This document shows, one piece after another, positions 8,785 through 17,777 of a stretch of 64,000 nt of DNA. The stretch comes from Lachnotalea sp041821265. GTDB lineage: Bacteria > Bacillota > Clostridia > Lachnospirales > Lachnospiraceae. The notes beneath the pieces were generated by a model. It made no database searches. It was not told the DNA's origin and worked only from the letters and a program-made list of their open reading frames with translations. Made by a program: the position numbers and the translations under genes. The stretch is taken from contig JBGUEQ010000026.1 of the NCBI GenBank assembly GCA_041821265.1, positions 1-64,000 of the forward strand, given 5' to 3'. Every line of letters starts with the position of its first letter. Position 1 is the stretch's first letter.

Positions 8785-8813
8785 AATGTATGCTTTAATA
8801 AAATAGATTATTC
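8785..8813 (-). promoter_or_regulatory. SigE-type promoter upstream of spoIIID
   Basis: On the minus strand GAATAAT (8813-8807), a 14-base spacer and CATACATT (8792-8785). Both boxes and the spacing fit the SigE consensus of Bacillus/Clostridium (KMATATT, 14-15 bases, CATACAnT). The start point would fall about 25 bases upstream of the spoIIID ATG. Confidence 0.75.
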
Positions 8814-8854
8814 CAGTTCTTCGTCTAATCGACAGGATTGTATAAAATTAAAAT

Positions 8855-8899
8855 AACTGGTAAAAAACACAATATGAATCATTGGGTTTTCTACCAGTT
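8855..8899 (-). terminator. Terminator downstream of the FKBP-like lipoprotein gene
   Basis: Long inverted repeat, AACTGGTAAAAAACACA versus AACTGGTAGAAAACCCA in reverse complement, with a 10-base loop. On the minus strand it is followed by T-rich sequence; it lies about 70 bases after the stop at 8968 and could work in both directions. Confidence 0.75.
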
Positions 8900-8967
8900 G
8901 TTTTTCAAATAAACAATATTAAGTTGTTTAACTTTTAAACGATTACTATTTCAAACTTCTGTTACAC

Positions 8968-10083
8968 TTAAGCTACTACTGCATTCTCACTTAAGTAATT
9001 CATCATAACTTCCCAAAGAATACTTTCTCTTATATTATCTTCACCATTTGCCTCGATAAATGCATCTGCTGAATCATAACCATAAGTAGTTGCCAATTCA
9101 CTTGCTTTTGTCTGGAATTCTTCATCTGTTATATCTAATCCTGCATCTTTAACAATTAATTTAAAAATCATTTCTTGAGCAGTAATTTCTTTTGCATAAT
9201 CTCCTACTGACATTCCAAAGTAACTTGTCATAAATGCATCTAAATCAACTCCGGCTTGTTCTGCATAACTTGCATAATTCGTACTAATTTGTTCTGTATA
9301 TTGGTCTACTAAATCTTGTGGATATTCTTTGATTTCACAATTATCCTTTACAGCTGTCCAAATATCACTTTGCATTGTACTTACTGCATCTTCTTCTGCT
9401 GTTTTAGTTAAGTCTTCTAACACGCTTTGTCTATACTCGTCCACTGTTTGGTAATCAGAAATTCCTTGTACAAATTCATCTGTAAGTTCTGGTGTTACCT
9501 GAGTACTAATTGAGTTTACTGTAACAATAAATACTACATCTTTACCAGCTAATGTTTCTGAATATGTATCTGGAAATGTTACATTCAGATTAACAGTATC
9601 TCCAACTTTTACTCCGATTAACTGATCTTCAAATCCCTCAACAAATTGGCCTGAGCCTATTGTTAAATCCTGTGCTTGTGCTGTTCCACCATCAAAATCA
9701 ACTCCATCAAGTTGACCTTCATAATCGATATTTGCCACATCACCTTCAGCTACTGTATCTCTATCTGTAACCTCAGTTTTAACAGCATTTTCTTCAAGTG
9801 TTGACTGAATCTGTGCTTCTACTTCTTCATCTGTTACTTCTGCAACTTGCTTCGTTACTGGAATTCCTGTATATGCTCCAAGTGTTACATATTCACTATA
9901 ATCTACATCTTGTGTAGCTGTATCTTCTGTAGCCGTATCTTGTGTAGCTGTATCCTCAGTAGTTGCTACTGTTGCATCATCGGTCTTTTCTGCACTACTA
10001 TTTTTATCCGCGCTTGTTCCGCAACCAACAGCTACTATAACTGTGCTTAGTAGCATAGCTACTAATTTCATTTTCTTTTTCAT
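8968..10083 (-). CDS. Lipoprotein with FKBP/trigger-factor-type peptidyl-prolyl isomerase domain
   Basis: 371 residues. The N-terminus is a lipoprotein signal peptide (MKKKMKLVAMLL... AVGCG) with the lipid-modified Cys at about residue 21, then a Thr/Asp/Ala-rich linker (residues 25-65). An FKBP-like domain follows (EGDVANIDYEGQLDGVDFDGG, then GSGQFVEGFEDQLIG), and the C-terminal ~180 residues resemble the trigger factor chaperone arm. It probably helps fold secreted proteins at the outer face of the membrane, comparable in role to PrsA. The start at 10083 has AAGGGA upstream, while the longer frame from 10116 lacks a site and would bury the signal peptide. No coupling to HD-GYP gene 107 bases upstream is evident. 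Confidence 0.9.
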   Translation of the reverse strand: MKKKMKLVAMLLSTVIVAVGCGTSADKNSSAEKTDDATVATTEDTATQDTATEDTATQDVDYSEYVTLGAYTGIPVTKQVAEVTDEEVEAQIQSTLEENAVKTEVTDRDTVAEGDVANIDYEGQLDGVDFDGGTAQAQDLTIGSGQFVEGFEDQLIGVKVGDTVNLNVTFPDTYSETLAGKDVVFIVTVNSISTQVTPELTDEFVQGISDYQTVDEYRQSVLEDLTKTAEEDAVSTMQSDIWTAVKDNCEIKEYPQDLVDQYTEQISTNYASYAEQAGVDLDAFMTSYFGMSVGDYAKEITAQEMIFKLIVKDAGLDITDEEFQTKASELATTYGYDSADAFIEANGEDNIRESILWEVMMNYLSENAVVA

Positions 10084-10190
10084 TTTATAATCCCTTCCTA
10101 GGTGTTTTATACACATATAAATTTATATCATATTTTCATCTAAAAATAAAGTAAAATAGACGAATTCACAATAAAATCACTTAATATTCT

Positions 10191-11309
10191 TTATTTGATT
10201 GATTCTTCTTCCATCGTATAGTCTCTTTGTTGCTTCAATACACTTCGTGAAATTTCTACCTCTGATTCAATTACCGTGATTGATAATACCTCCATTAAAT
10301 CAATATCATATGAGATAATATTATTACCTTTTTCATCTGCTATGACTCTTATCATAGGTCTTAGAGGAGCGAATTTATTCTGTTCCTTTACTACCGCAAT
10401 TTTTCCATCTGATAAGCGTACCATAGAACCATTTGGATAAACCGCAATTCTTTGTATAAATATTCCAACCAAGTTTGCATCAAATTTCGTCCCACTATTT
10501 TCGATCAAGAAATCCACTGCTTTATTCGTTGACCATTTCTTTCGATAGCAGCGATCCGATGTCAAGGCATCATAAACATCTGCGATTGCAATAATTCTTG
10601 CAAATTCATTTAATTCTTCACCCTTTAGTCCCCTTGGATATCCACTTCCATCGAGTTTCTCATGATGCACTAATGATATCTCCTTAGCCATCGCCGGTAT
10701 ATTGGGAGCCTCTCTTAAAAGTTCATAACCACAAATTGTATGTTTTTTAATATATTCAAATTCTTGGTCGGTTAAAGTCGCTTCTTTATAAACGATGTCA
10801 GGATCTAATACGGTTTTCCCAATATCATGAAGTAATGTTCCCATGGCTAGCCAAGAAAGTGTTTTCCTGTTGTATTTTAATCCATGCCCAATCAAAAGTG
10901 CATATACCGAAGTACTAACTGAATGAGAAAATGTATAATCATCTGTCGTACTTAAGTCGGTCAAACTTAATTGCAAATCATTATTGTGTAATATTTCGCC
11001 GATAATATTATCCACGTTATCTGCTAATTTAGTAAATTTAAATGTATTTCCTTTTTGTATATCATTAATTGTATTCATTAATATATCTTTGCATTTTCGC
11101 CTTGTTTCTTCTGAAATTGCATCGGGAATTTCGATATCTTTGCTTACTACATCATTAACATAAAGATAATGTATTCCCATATTCTTCAAACTTTGGTAAT
11201 ATCTTTCTACATTTTTAGTTCCTTTTTTAAGTACCAAGCATTTACCTGAATAAACATTACGAGCTAATACCATTGATTCATCAACCATCTCCGTTGCCAC
11301 TAACCTCAT
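10191..11309 (-). CDS. HD-GYP domain protein, probable cyclic-di-GMP phosphodiesterase
   Basis: 372 residues. The HD-GYP domain spans about residues 125-290: LLHDIGKTVLDPDI carries the HD pair, then KKHTICGYELL, VHHEKLDGSGYPRGLKGEEL with the GYP motif, and IIAIADVYDALTSDRCYRKK. All metal-binding positions appear intact, so hydrolysis of c-di-GMP to pGpG or GMP is likely. There is no receiver or transmembrane domain; the N-terminal ~120 residues are a family-typical region of unknown function, and about 80 residues follow the catalytic domain. It starts 22 bases after the transglutaminase stop and is probably the last gene of a cls-transglutaminase-HD-GYP transcript. RBS GAGAGGG. Confidence 0.93.
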   Translation of the reverse strand: MRLVATEMVDESMVLARNVYSGKCLVLKKGTKNVERYYQSLKNMGIHYLYVNDVVSKDIEIPDAISEETRRKCKDILMNTINDIQKGNTFKFTKLADNVDNIIGEILHNNDLQLSLTDLSTTDDYTFSHSVSTSVYALLIGHGLKYNRKTLSWLAMGTLLHDIGKTVLDPDIVYKEATLTDQEFEYIKKHTICGYELLREAPNIPAMAKEISLVHHEKLDGSGYPRGLKGEELNEFARIIAIADVYDALTSDRCYRKKWSTNKAVDFLIENSGTKFDANLVGIFIQRIAVYPNGSMVRLSDGKIAVVKEQNKFAPLRPMIRVIADEKGNNIISYDIDLMEVLSITVIESEVEISRSVLKQQRDYTMEEESIK

Positions 11310-11331
11310 GCTTGAAACCCTCTCTTTTCAA

Positions 11332-12498
11332 TTATTTCACTGTCACTTTACATTTTGCCTTTATTTTACCAATATAAGCGGTTATGGTTGCTGTTCCTTT
11401 TCCTATCGCCGTAATTTCTCCCGTATCCGTAATCGTAACTACATCTTCGTTTGATGTTTTCCAATTTATAACACTATCTTTGAAATTGCTTGAAACTTTT
11501 GTCTTAAATTGATATGTTTTTCCTACTGCTTTTAATTTTAGCGTTGTTTTATTTAACTTAATATAAGGATTTTTTACCGTAATTTTACATTTTGCTGTTT
11601 TATTTCCTACCGTTGCTGTTATATAGGCTGTTCCCGCTTTTTTCGCGGTTATCGTTCCATTTTTTGACACCGATGCTATTTTTTTATTCGAGGATTTCCA
11701 CTTTGTTGCATCGGTCACCGTAGCATCCGTTGGTTTATATGTTACTGTGAGAGTTTTATTATCCCCTTTATATACAGTCGCTTTCGATTTACTCAATTTT
11801 ATCGATTTGAGTGCAACTCCTATCATGAAATCATTAAAATTAGAAACATCCAATTCACGATCCGTATAAACATATTTACTAGACAATTCGGAATCTAATT
11901 TACAAAATCTATAATAATATATTGTACCACCTTTGGCAATATCATCCTCAACATTTGGATCAAATATATAATATTTATTATCGATTTTAATGTTTACCCA
12001 CCAATGATTTCCATATCCTCCTTTTGCCAAAGCCGTCTGTCCCTGCATCACGTATGATTCAAGCCCAATTGCTCTTGTTAGCACTACAAAAGCAGCGGAA
12101 TATCCGTAACAGGAATCTTTTTTATTTTTCAATGCACTGTAGGCATAATAAATCACTTTTCTATCCCAATTCGAAGAATAATTAGAGGTATACATAATTT
12201 CCGTATAGGCAACTAAATTGAATACATTACTGCTATATGACATGGTATCTATTAAGTAATTGTAACATGCCATTACCTTCTCATAATTCGTCATATCTTT
12301 CGTAATAATCTCATCTAAAATCGTTTCAACTAACTTATCAAGTGGTTTGTAATTTGTAATAATTGGAGATACCGATGCACTATTTAAAATACTTTTACTG
12401 TCAGTCTTTGCCTCTACCTCTATTGCTGGAAACAGCTGCATACCTATCACTATACATACGATTATTGCCGTTATCCTGTTTAGCATGTTGTTCTTCAT
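11332..12498 (-). CDS. Secreted transglutaminase-like protein with two Big2 domains
   Basis: 388 residues. A signal peptide (KNNMLNRITAIIVCIVIG..., cleavage near EVEA) leads into a transglutaminase-like core with the expected triad: Cys in KKDSCYGYSAAF, His in GYGNHWWVN and Asp in YYIFDPN. Two bacterial Ig-like (Big2) domains follow, about residues 235-310 and 312-388, each beginning IKLSKSK/IKLNKTT and ending in a CKITVK/CKVTVK strand. It likely acts at the cell surface on protein or wall peptides; the reaction is unknown. The start at 12498 has GGAGG 5 bases upstream; the longer frame from 12510 overlaps that site. It lies 56 bases after cls and 22 before the HD-GYP gene. Confidence 0.88.
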   Translation of the reverse strand: MKNNMLNRITAIIVCIVIGMQLFPAIEVEAKTDSKSILNSASVSPIITNYKPLDKLVETILDEIITKDMTNYEKVMACYNYLIDTMSYSSNVFNLVAYTEIMYTSNYSSNWDRKVIYYAYSALKNKKDSCYGYSAAFVVLTRAIGLESYVMQGQTALAKGGYGNHWWVNIKIDNKYYIFDPNVEDDIAKGGTIYYYRFCKLDSELSSKYVYTDRELDVSNFNDFMIGVALKSIKLSKSKATVYKGDNKTLTVTYKPTDATVTDATKWKSSNKKIASVSKNGTITAKKAGTAYITATVGNKTAKCKITVKNPYIKLNKTTLKLKAVGKTYQFKTKVSSNFKDSVINWKTSNEDVVTITDTGEITAIGKGTATITAYIGKIKAKCKVTVK

Positions 12499-12554
12499 CT
12501 CATCCTCCATGATGTTCTTTCTCTTTCATATTCTTACAAATTACAATCCTAGTA

Positions 12555-14024
12555 TTATAATAATGGTGATAGCAATCTTGACACTTGTTCTTTTATCCTA
12601 ATAATCATTGGTCTATTTGCGTATAAATATGGAGTTATTTGTGTTGATTTCGTTAGGTCCTCCATAAATATATCTTCTAGTTTCACTGCTGTCTCCTTAT
12701 TATATATCGTCGCATTTACCTCAAAGTTTAGCTTGAAACTTCTTATATCCATATTTGCAGTTCCGTAACATGCTACTTTTCCGTCAATTACTAAGCCTTT
12801 CGCATGTAGAAAACCATTATCATACGTATAGCACTTAGCACCAACGCTAAGTAAATCGCTCATATAAGAGTAAGTAGCCCAATAAACAAATGGATGGTCT
12901 GGTTTGCATGGTATCATGATTCTCACATCAATTCCAGACATTGCTGCTATTTTAAGTGCATCTAATACAACATCATCTGGTATAAAATAAGGTGACTGTA
13001 AATAAATATTATTTCTTGCTTTGTTAATCAATCTCACATAATTATTTCTTATATTCTGACTGGTTGAATCTGGCCCACTTGAAATGATTTGTATGCCATT
13101 ATTACCTTTGGGTTCTTGCACAATGTTTTGTATATATTTATCTGTTTTAAACAAGTTATCTTTGGCCGCATAGTTCCAGTCCAATATAAATCGAATTCCT
13201 AGGGTCGTTGCCGCGCTTCCTCTAATCTTTAAATGTGTGTCTCTCCAATAACCAAACTTAGGGTCCTTACCAATATACTCTTTTCCTATATTATAGCCAC
13301 CTACAAATGCAGTTTGTCCATCTATCACTACAATTTTACGGTGATTACGATAATTAATTCTAAGATGAAATCTTTTTAAGAATGCTGGGAAAAATTCTGC
13401 TACCTTTACTCCATAGCTCTCTAGTTTTCTGACATCACTTCTCTTTAAATTTCTACATCCCATACTATCAAACAACAATCTTACTTCAATACCTTCTTGC
13501 ACTTTATTAATAAGTGCTTCCATTATCCGATCAAATACTTCGTCACTTTTGATAATGTAGTACTGTATGTGAATATATTGTTTTGCTTTATTTATTTCAT
13601 CTATTAATGCATCAAATTTATCATTACCATCTGTATATATCTCGATATCATTATCATCGGTATAAACAGCATCAGCGCTCTCTAGATTATATAATATTAA
13701 ATCAGAAAACTCATTCAAGTCTGGATCGTCAGATTTAAACTCATTCTTAAATATTCTTTCTTCTTGCTTTCGTATCACTGTATTTAATTCATCTGCAATT
13801 TCCTTTGTTCGAAACATTCTACGTTTATACAAATCCTGTCCTATAAATAAATACAATACAAATCCTAAAATAGGAATAAAGTACATAACTAATAACCATG
13901 CCCAAACGGATTTAGGATCTTTCCGCTGAAAAAACACAATTGCTACTGATAAGACTAAATTAATATATAACAAATTATCAATTAGAAAATTTTCTATCAC
14001 CAATAATATATTCAAGAGTTCCAT
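12555..14024 (-). CDS. cls: Cardiolipin synthase (phospholipase D family)
   Basis: 489 residues, standard for bacterial cardiolipin synthases, which join two phosphatidylglycerols at the membrane. Two N-terminal membrane helices (residues about 5-27 and 38-60, including PKSVWAWLLVMYFIPILGF) precede two HKD motifs: HRKIVVIDGQTAFVGGYN and HAKGLVIDGKVACYGTANMD, both complete with His, Lys and Asp. The ATG follows GAGGAAGAG. A SigA-type promoter lies 65-95 bases upstream. cls is probably the first gene of a transcript continuing into the transglutaminase and HD-GYP genes. Confidence 0.96.
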   Translation of the reverse strand: MELLNILLVIENFLIDNLLYINLVLSVAIVFFQRKDPKSVWAWLLVMYFIPILGFVLYLFIGQDLYKRRMFRTKEIADELNTVIRKQEERIFKNEFKSDDPDLNEFSDLILYNLESADAVYTDDNDIEIYTDGNDKFDALIDEINKAKQYIHIQYYIIKSDEVFDRIMEALINKVQEGIEVRLLFDSMGCRNLKRSDVRKLESYGVKVAEFFPAFLKRFHLRINYRNHRKIVVIDGQTAFVGGYNIGKEYIGKDPKFGYWRDTHLKIRGSAATTLGIRFILDWNYAAKDNLFKTDKYIQNIVQEPKGNNGIQIISSGPDSTSQNIRNNYVRLINKARNNIYLQSPYFIPDDVVLDALKIAAMSGIDVRIMIPCKPDHPFVYWATYSYMSDLLSVGAKCYTYDNGFLHAKGLVIDGKVACYGTANMDIRSFKLNFEVNATIYNKETAVKLEDIFMEDLTKSTQITPYLYANRPMIIRIKEQVSRLLSPLL

Positions 14025-14088
14025 ATCTCTTCCTCACTCACTTTTATTCCCTACTCATAAATCATTTAATGCCATTTATAATCGCTTT

Positions 14089-14118
14089 ATTATAACATAA
14101 TATACTAGATCTGGTCAA
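14089..14118 (-). promoter_or_regulatory. Probable SigA promoter of cls
   Basis: Minus-strand TTGACC (14118-14113), 18-base spacer, TATAAT (14094-14089). Start point about 60 bases before the cls ATG. Confidence 0.65.
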
Positions 14119-14217
14119 AAGTGATATATTAACTAATTAAAATAAATCATTATTACTCGTAATGCCTTTTATATGCAATTAGACGCTTTTGTTGGCACGT
14201 AGTGCCTAGCACACAAT

Positions 14218-14250
14218 AAAAAAGGAACCTGCTTCGCAGATTCCTTTTTT
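14218..14250 (-). terminator. Rho-independent terminator of the SleB-type hydrolase gene
   Basis: AAAAAAGGAA-CTGC-ttc-GCAG-TTCCTTTTTT: a GC-containing stem of about 14 bp flanked by A and T runs, 10 bases after the stop codon. It is symmetrical and could terminate in both directions. Confidence 0.9.
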
Positions 14251-14260
14251 ATTTATTCTA

Positions 14261-15907
14261 TTAGTAAAAACAATGATTACCGATTACATAACCGTCAGTA
14301 CCAATTCTAGATACTGAGTTGAAATGTAAATAGCTTACATTCGTAATACCTGACAATGCTTCCACCGCTGCTTGCTTACAATCACCGCCAACTCCACCTG
14401 AAAGTATTCCTGCTAAGGTTCCGTTTGCAGCTCCTGGGAACTGACCACTTTGGTACACTACTCCATTTACCGAACTAGGATATCCACCGCTTCTCATTCT
14501 ATTCACTACAACGCTAGCTACTGCTAATTTGCCTTCGTAAGATTCTCCGCCTGCTTCCATTCTGACTACTGCGGCTAATAATGCTGCATCTTCGCTTTTA
14601 GCTATTTCTGCTTGTCTTGCTTCTGCTTCTTTTCTTGCTTTTTCTTCTTCTATTGCTTTTTCTTCTTCTATTGTAACTGCTTTACCTAGTACATAGTTTA
14701 CTGAAACAAATTCACTTGCCACATATGCGTTCGAATCAGCTGTATATTGGATTTCTACCCAATCTCCATCTTCTTTAACCGCTGTAAGTTCTTCGCCATT
14801 TTCTGCTAAGTCTAATATTTCTGCATCTTCACTTTTATCACTTCTAATTCTTAAAGCATCTGTTTCTACTGTTGCTACTAACGTACCCTCTTGTTCTGCT
14901 AATGCTTCTGCATCATCGCCAAAGGCTAAATAATCATTGTTAACATAACCTTCTTCTACGGATCCTGAACATATTTTGGTCCATTCATCGCCTTTTTCAA
15001 GTATGTCTGCTTCTGCTCCTTTGTAGAGCTTACCAACTACTGCGCCTTCTTCATTCGCTTCTGCACGAATATTTACAGATTCTTCAACGTTTGCCATTGC
15101 TTTGTTTGCCCACTCTGAATTCTCTGCTTCTGCTTTATCTTTTGATGTAGCATCTGTTGCTTTAGCATCTTCTGTTGTTGTAGCATCTGTTGCTTTAGCA
15201 TCTGTTGTTGCTGTAGCATCTGTTGCTGTAGCATCTGTTGTTGCTGTAGCATCTGTTGCTGCTGTAGCATCTGTTGTTGCTGTAGCTTCTGTTGTTGCTG
15301 TAGCTTCTGTTGCTGCTGTAGCTTCTGTTGTTGTTGTAGCATCTGTTATTGCTGTAGCATCTGTTGCTGCTGTAGCATCTGTTGTTGCTGTAGCTTCTTC
15401 TGCAACTACTTCTTGACTTGTTGCATCTTGCGCTACACTTTCATCATTTATATCTGTATCATTAGATACTGAATCAGATTCAGTATTTTCTTGTGTCGTC
15501 TCCGTAGCTTCTTCTCCAACGTTATCGTTGTTTAAAGCAGCTTTGCTCAATGTTATGTTTTCCTCACTATCTGCAACTGTACCTAAGGATACCAATGTTA
15601 CGCTCTGCGTAAATAGTTTGGCAATTCCTGCTTGTGCGTTTACTGGGGCTTTTTTACCATTAGTGGTTGAGTTCCCTGTAATGGCATCAAGTGTTGTAGT
15701 CACCTGACCTGGCATAAATAATGAAGAAAAATTTGAAATTCCTCCATACTCAGCCATTGCTAAGTTCTGATATATTACTGATGGTGTCGCACTACTAAGA
15801 TTAGTATCAGATGTAGTATCTGGTGTTACATTTGTAAATGCTGTCATTGACGTAAATGCTACCGCTGCTAGACCGCCTATAACTACCTTTCTGTTTCCTA
15901 ACTTCAT
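14261..15907 (-). CDS. Secreted SleB/CwlJ-type cell wall hydrolase with SH3 domains and a repetitive stalk
   Basis: 548 residues. N-terminal signal peptide (MKLGNRKVVIGGLAAVAFTS), an acidic low-complexity region, and a Thr/Ala/Asp repeat stalk (residues 171-254). Two bacterial SH3 domains follow (about 270-330, with VNIRAEANEEGAVVGKLYKG, and 342-405, with ALRIRSDKSEDAEILDLAEN), then a charged helical linker (411-440) and a C-terminal Hydrolase_2 (SleB) domain (441-548) with VVRMEAGGESYEGKLAVASV and the ending GNHCFY. SleB-like enzymes are lytic transglycosylases acting on spore cortex or peptidoglycan. The vegetative-type SigA promoter upstream suggests this one works on the growing wall rather than the spore. 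RBS AGGAGGT, spacing 4. Confidence 0.92.
   Translation of the reverse strand: MKLGNRKVVIGGLAAVAFTSMTAFTNVTPDTTSDTNLSSATPSVIYQNLAMAEYGGISNFSSLFMPGQVTTTLDAITGNSTTNGKKAPVNAQAGIAKLFTQSVTLVSLGTVADSEENITLSKAALNNDNVGEEATETTQENTESDSVSNDTDINDESVAQDATSQEVVAEEATATTDATAATDATAITDATTTTEATAATEATATTEATATTDATAATDATATTDATATDATATTDAKATDATTTEDAKATDATSKDKAEAENSEWANKAMANVEESVNIRAEANEEGAVVGKLYKGAEADILEKGDEWTKICSGSVEEGYVNNDYLAFGDDAEALAEQEGTLVATVETDALRIRSDKSEDAEILDLAENGEELTAVKEDGDWVEIQYTADSNAYVASEFVSVNYVLGKAVTIEEEKAIEEEKARKEAEARQAEIAKSEDAALLAAVVRMEAGGESYEGKLAVASVVVNRMRSGGYPSSVNGVVYQSGQFPGAANGTLAGILSGGVGGDCKQAAVEALSGITNVSYLHFNSVSRIGTDGYVIGNHCFY
15146..15397 (-). repeat. In-frame tandem repeats coding a Thr-Ala-Asp stalk
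   Basis: Imperfect tandem units, basic period 15-18 bases, encode variants of ATTDAT/ATDATA/ATEATA over about 84 residues of the hydrolase. DNA identity between units is high (GTTGCTGTAGCATCT on the plus strand recurs many times), so the array is a candidate for length variation by slippage while staying in frame. Because units lack stops, both other strands show spurious open frames. Confidence 0.9.
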
Positions 15908-16057
15908 GTTTACCTCCTAAAGGTTCAACTGAACTTAATGTTACCATTCAATTACTTTAAAACTGTAATTACTATATTGATATAAATCTGCATTGTATCT
16001 AAGTTAATGCATTTCTATTACAACTATTACAGAATTATTAACTATTATTACGAAGTT

Positions 16058-16086
16058 ATTGTATCAAAATTACTTTTATTTGTCAA
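16058..16086 (-). promoter_or_regulatory. SigA promoter of the SleB-type hydrolase gene
   Basis: Minus-strand TTGACA (16086-16081), 17-base spacer, TACAAT (16063-16058): near-consensus. The implied 5' leader is about 145 bases, AT-rich, with no riboswitch pattern I could recognise. Confidence 0.75.
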
Positions 16087-16135
16087 GCATACAATTATAT
16101 GGATAAATTACATGCAATTCACCAGTATAATTACA

Positions 16136-16921
16136 CTAGATTCTTCGTTGCCTTGAAGTCTCAAACATTAGGATAGATGCGGCTACAGCAGCATTTAACG
16201 ATTCTACTTTTCCTGCCATCGGAATTTTCAAATATTGATCTGCCATACTTGATAATTCATCACTCAAACCATTTCCTTCATTGCCAATCATGAATGCAAT
16301 AGATTTTGTGAAATTAAGATTTTCGTAATTTTTACTTTGCTTTAAATGAGCAGCATAAGTAGTAATTTGATTTTCTTTTAATATGTTTAACATCTCAATT
16401 AAATTTTCAGCATATACAAACGGTACTCTATAAATAGAACCCATGGTGGAGCGAATTGTTTTGGGATTATAGATATCGACACAATTATTGCCTAATATAA
16501 CACCCGATATACCCGCCCCTTCACCTGCACGCATAATGGTTCCTAGATTACCCGGGTCTTGTAAATCTTCAAGAACTATAATATGTGCATTATTTTTCTT
16601 TATAATATCCATCGCATTATAATGAAATTGCTTCACTAAGCATAAAATGCCTTGTGGTGTCTTCGTATCACTTACATTTAAAAACACTTGGTCTTCTAAG
16701 ACTTCATACTTGATATCTCCCAGTATATGTTTACTATCCTGTTTAGAAATAAATGTTTCCGATACATATACCTGGTCAATACATTCTCTCGGCGCTTCCG
16801 CAAACATTTTAACGCCTTCAACAACAAATAAATCGCTCTCTTTTCTAGCTTTTGATTTCTTATTTAGAGAAATAATATTCTTAACCTGCTTATTACTCGA
16901 ACTTGTAATCATACTTTTCAT
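16136..16921 (-). CDS. TrmH/SpoU-family RNA 2'-O-methyltransferase
   Basis: 261 residues. An N-terminal RNA-binding domain (residues 1-95, with SKARKESDLFVVEGVKMF, the substrate-binding signature of RlmB-like proteins) is followed by a SPOUT methyltransferase domain: LEDLQDPGNLGTIMRAGEGAG, FMIGNEGNGLSDEL and IPMAGKVESLNAAVAASIL, the three SpoU motifs. It methylates a ribose in rRNA or tRNA with S-adenosylmethionine; which RNA is not readable. Three alternative starts lie within 12 bases (GTG 16924, ATG 16921, ATG 16912) and the upstream AAGAAAG is a weak guide, so the start is uncertain by a few codons. Confidence 0.92.
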   Translation of the reverse strand: MKSMITSSSNKQVKNIISLNKKSKARKESDLFVVEGVKMFAEAPRECIDQVYVSETFISKQDSKHILGDIKYEVLEDQVFLNVSDTKTPQGILCLVKQFHYNAMDIIKKNNAHIIVLEDLQDPGNLGTIMRAGEGAGISGVILGNNCVDIYNPKTIRSTMGSIYRVPFVYAENLIEMLNILKENQITTYAAHLKQSKNYENLNFTKSIAFMIGNEGNGLSDELSSMADQYLKIPMAGKVESLNAAVAASILMFETSRQRRI

Positions 16922-17045
16922 CACGCTTTCTTATTTAATAATAAAGTAAATATTTAGTTTTCTCTTAGTGACTGTTAGAACGCTTGAAATTTCACTTACT
17001 AGACATCTCTCATTTATGGAAACTAATTTGCTACTAAATAAAATA

Positions 17046-17080
17046 CAATGCTCATTCAAACATGGTTCAAATGGGCATTG
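17046..17080 (-). terminator. Hairpin terminator after ktrA
   Basis: CAATGCTCATTCAAAC-atg-GTTCAAATGGGCATTG, about 16 bp with wobbles, 28 bases after the ktrA stop; on the minus strand it is followed by the T-rich stretch GTATTTTATTT. The T-run is broken, so efficiency is uncertain. Confidence 0.65.
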
Positions 17081-17108
17081 CTAATTACTTATTTTTAACT
17101 ATAATTTT

Positions 17109-17768
17109 CTAACTATTATTTTTCGCCATTCTTTCGAGCATATTGTTGTCTCCCACAATAATGAGTGTTTCGGTTGCTTTAAAAGGATCATCTGGATCAA
17201 GATTAACATTTACCTCATCTCCACTTTTTGCCGCAATAACATTCACTCCTAATTTATCTCTAGGATTTAATTCTCTCAAGGTTTTTCCATACCAACATTC
17301 TGGCACTTTCATCTCTACCATACTAAACTTTGAAGATAATTCAATCAAATCCACAAAATTTCCTGACACAAGATTTTTTGCAATTCTAGCTCCCATTTCT
17401 TTCTCTGGGAAAGCGATTGCATCTGCACCTACCTTTTTCAGCACGGTTGCATGTACCTCTGTATATGCTTTCGCCATAACGTATGGTACTCCAAGCTCTT
17501 TTGCAAAAATAGTAGCCATTACACTCGCTTCAAGGCTCTCTGCTATCGCTACGATAACACCATCTAGATTTCTTAGGCCAAGTGATTTAAGCACATTAAA
17601 ATCTGTAACATCAGCTGTGACTGCATATGTAACGAAATCTGCAATTTCTTTAATTTTCTCACTATCATTATCAACAGCTAGTACTTCGCATCCACATTTT
17701 GCAAGTGATAGAGCAACACTCTTTCCAAACTCTCCTAGACCAAATACTGCAAATTCTTTTTTAGGCAT
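17109..17768 (-). CDS. ktrA: Potassium uptake regulatory subunit (RCK protein)
   Basis: 219 residues. The N-terminal RCK domain binds nucleotide through FAVFGLGEFGKSVALSLAK (residues 5-23, a GxGxxG Rossmann motif) and an acidic end of strand 2 (AVDND). The C-terminal TrkA_C domain (about 135-219) is where c-di-AMP binds in KtrA relatives. It forms an octameric ring gating the membrane subunit. It starts 9 bases after the ktrB stop, with AAGGAG at spacing 5, so the two are one operon. No ydaO-type c-di-AMP riboswitch was seen upstream of the operon. Confidence 0.95.
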   Translation of the reverse strand: MPKKEFAVFGLGEFGKSVALSLAKCGCEVLAVDNDSEKIKEIADFVTYAVTADVTDFNVLKSLGLRNLDGVIVAIAESLEASVMATIFAKELGVPYVMAKAYTEVHATVLKKVGADAIAFPEKEMGARIAKNLVSGNFVDLIELSSKFSMVEMKVPECWYGKTLRELNPRDKLGVNVIAAKSGDEVNVNLDPDDPFKATETLIIVGDNNMLERMAKNNS

Positions 17769-17777
17769 TTTTTCTCC

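Noticed and set aside
15146..15397. CRISPR-like periodicity
   Set aside because: Units are contiguous with no unique spacers and stay in frame with a protein gene.
15073..15416. Gln-rich and Ala/Val/Ser-rich frames over the hydrolase repeat
   Set aside because: Side effects of stop-free tandem repeats; no start signals and no independent support.
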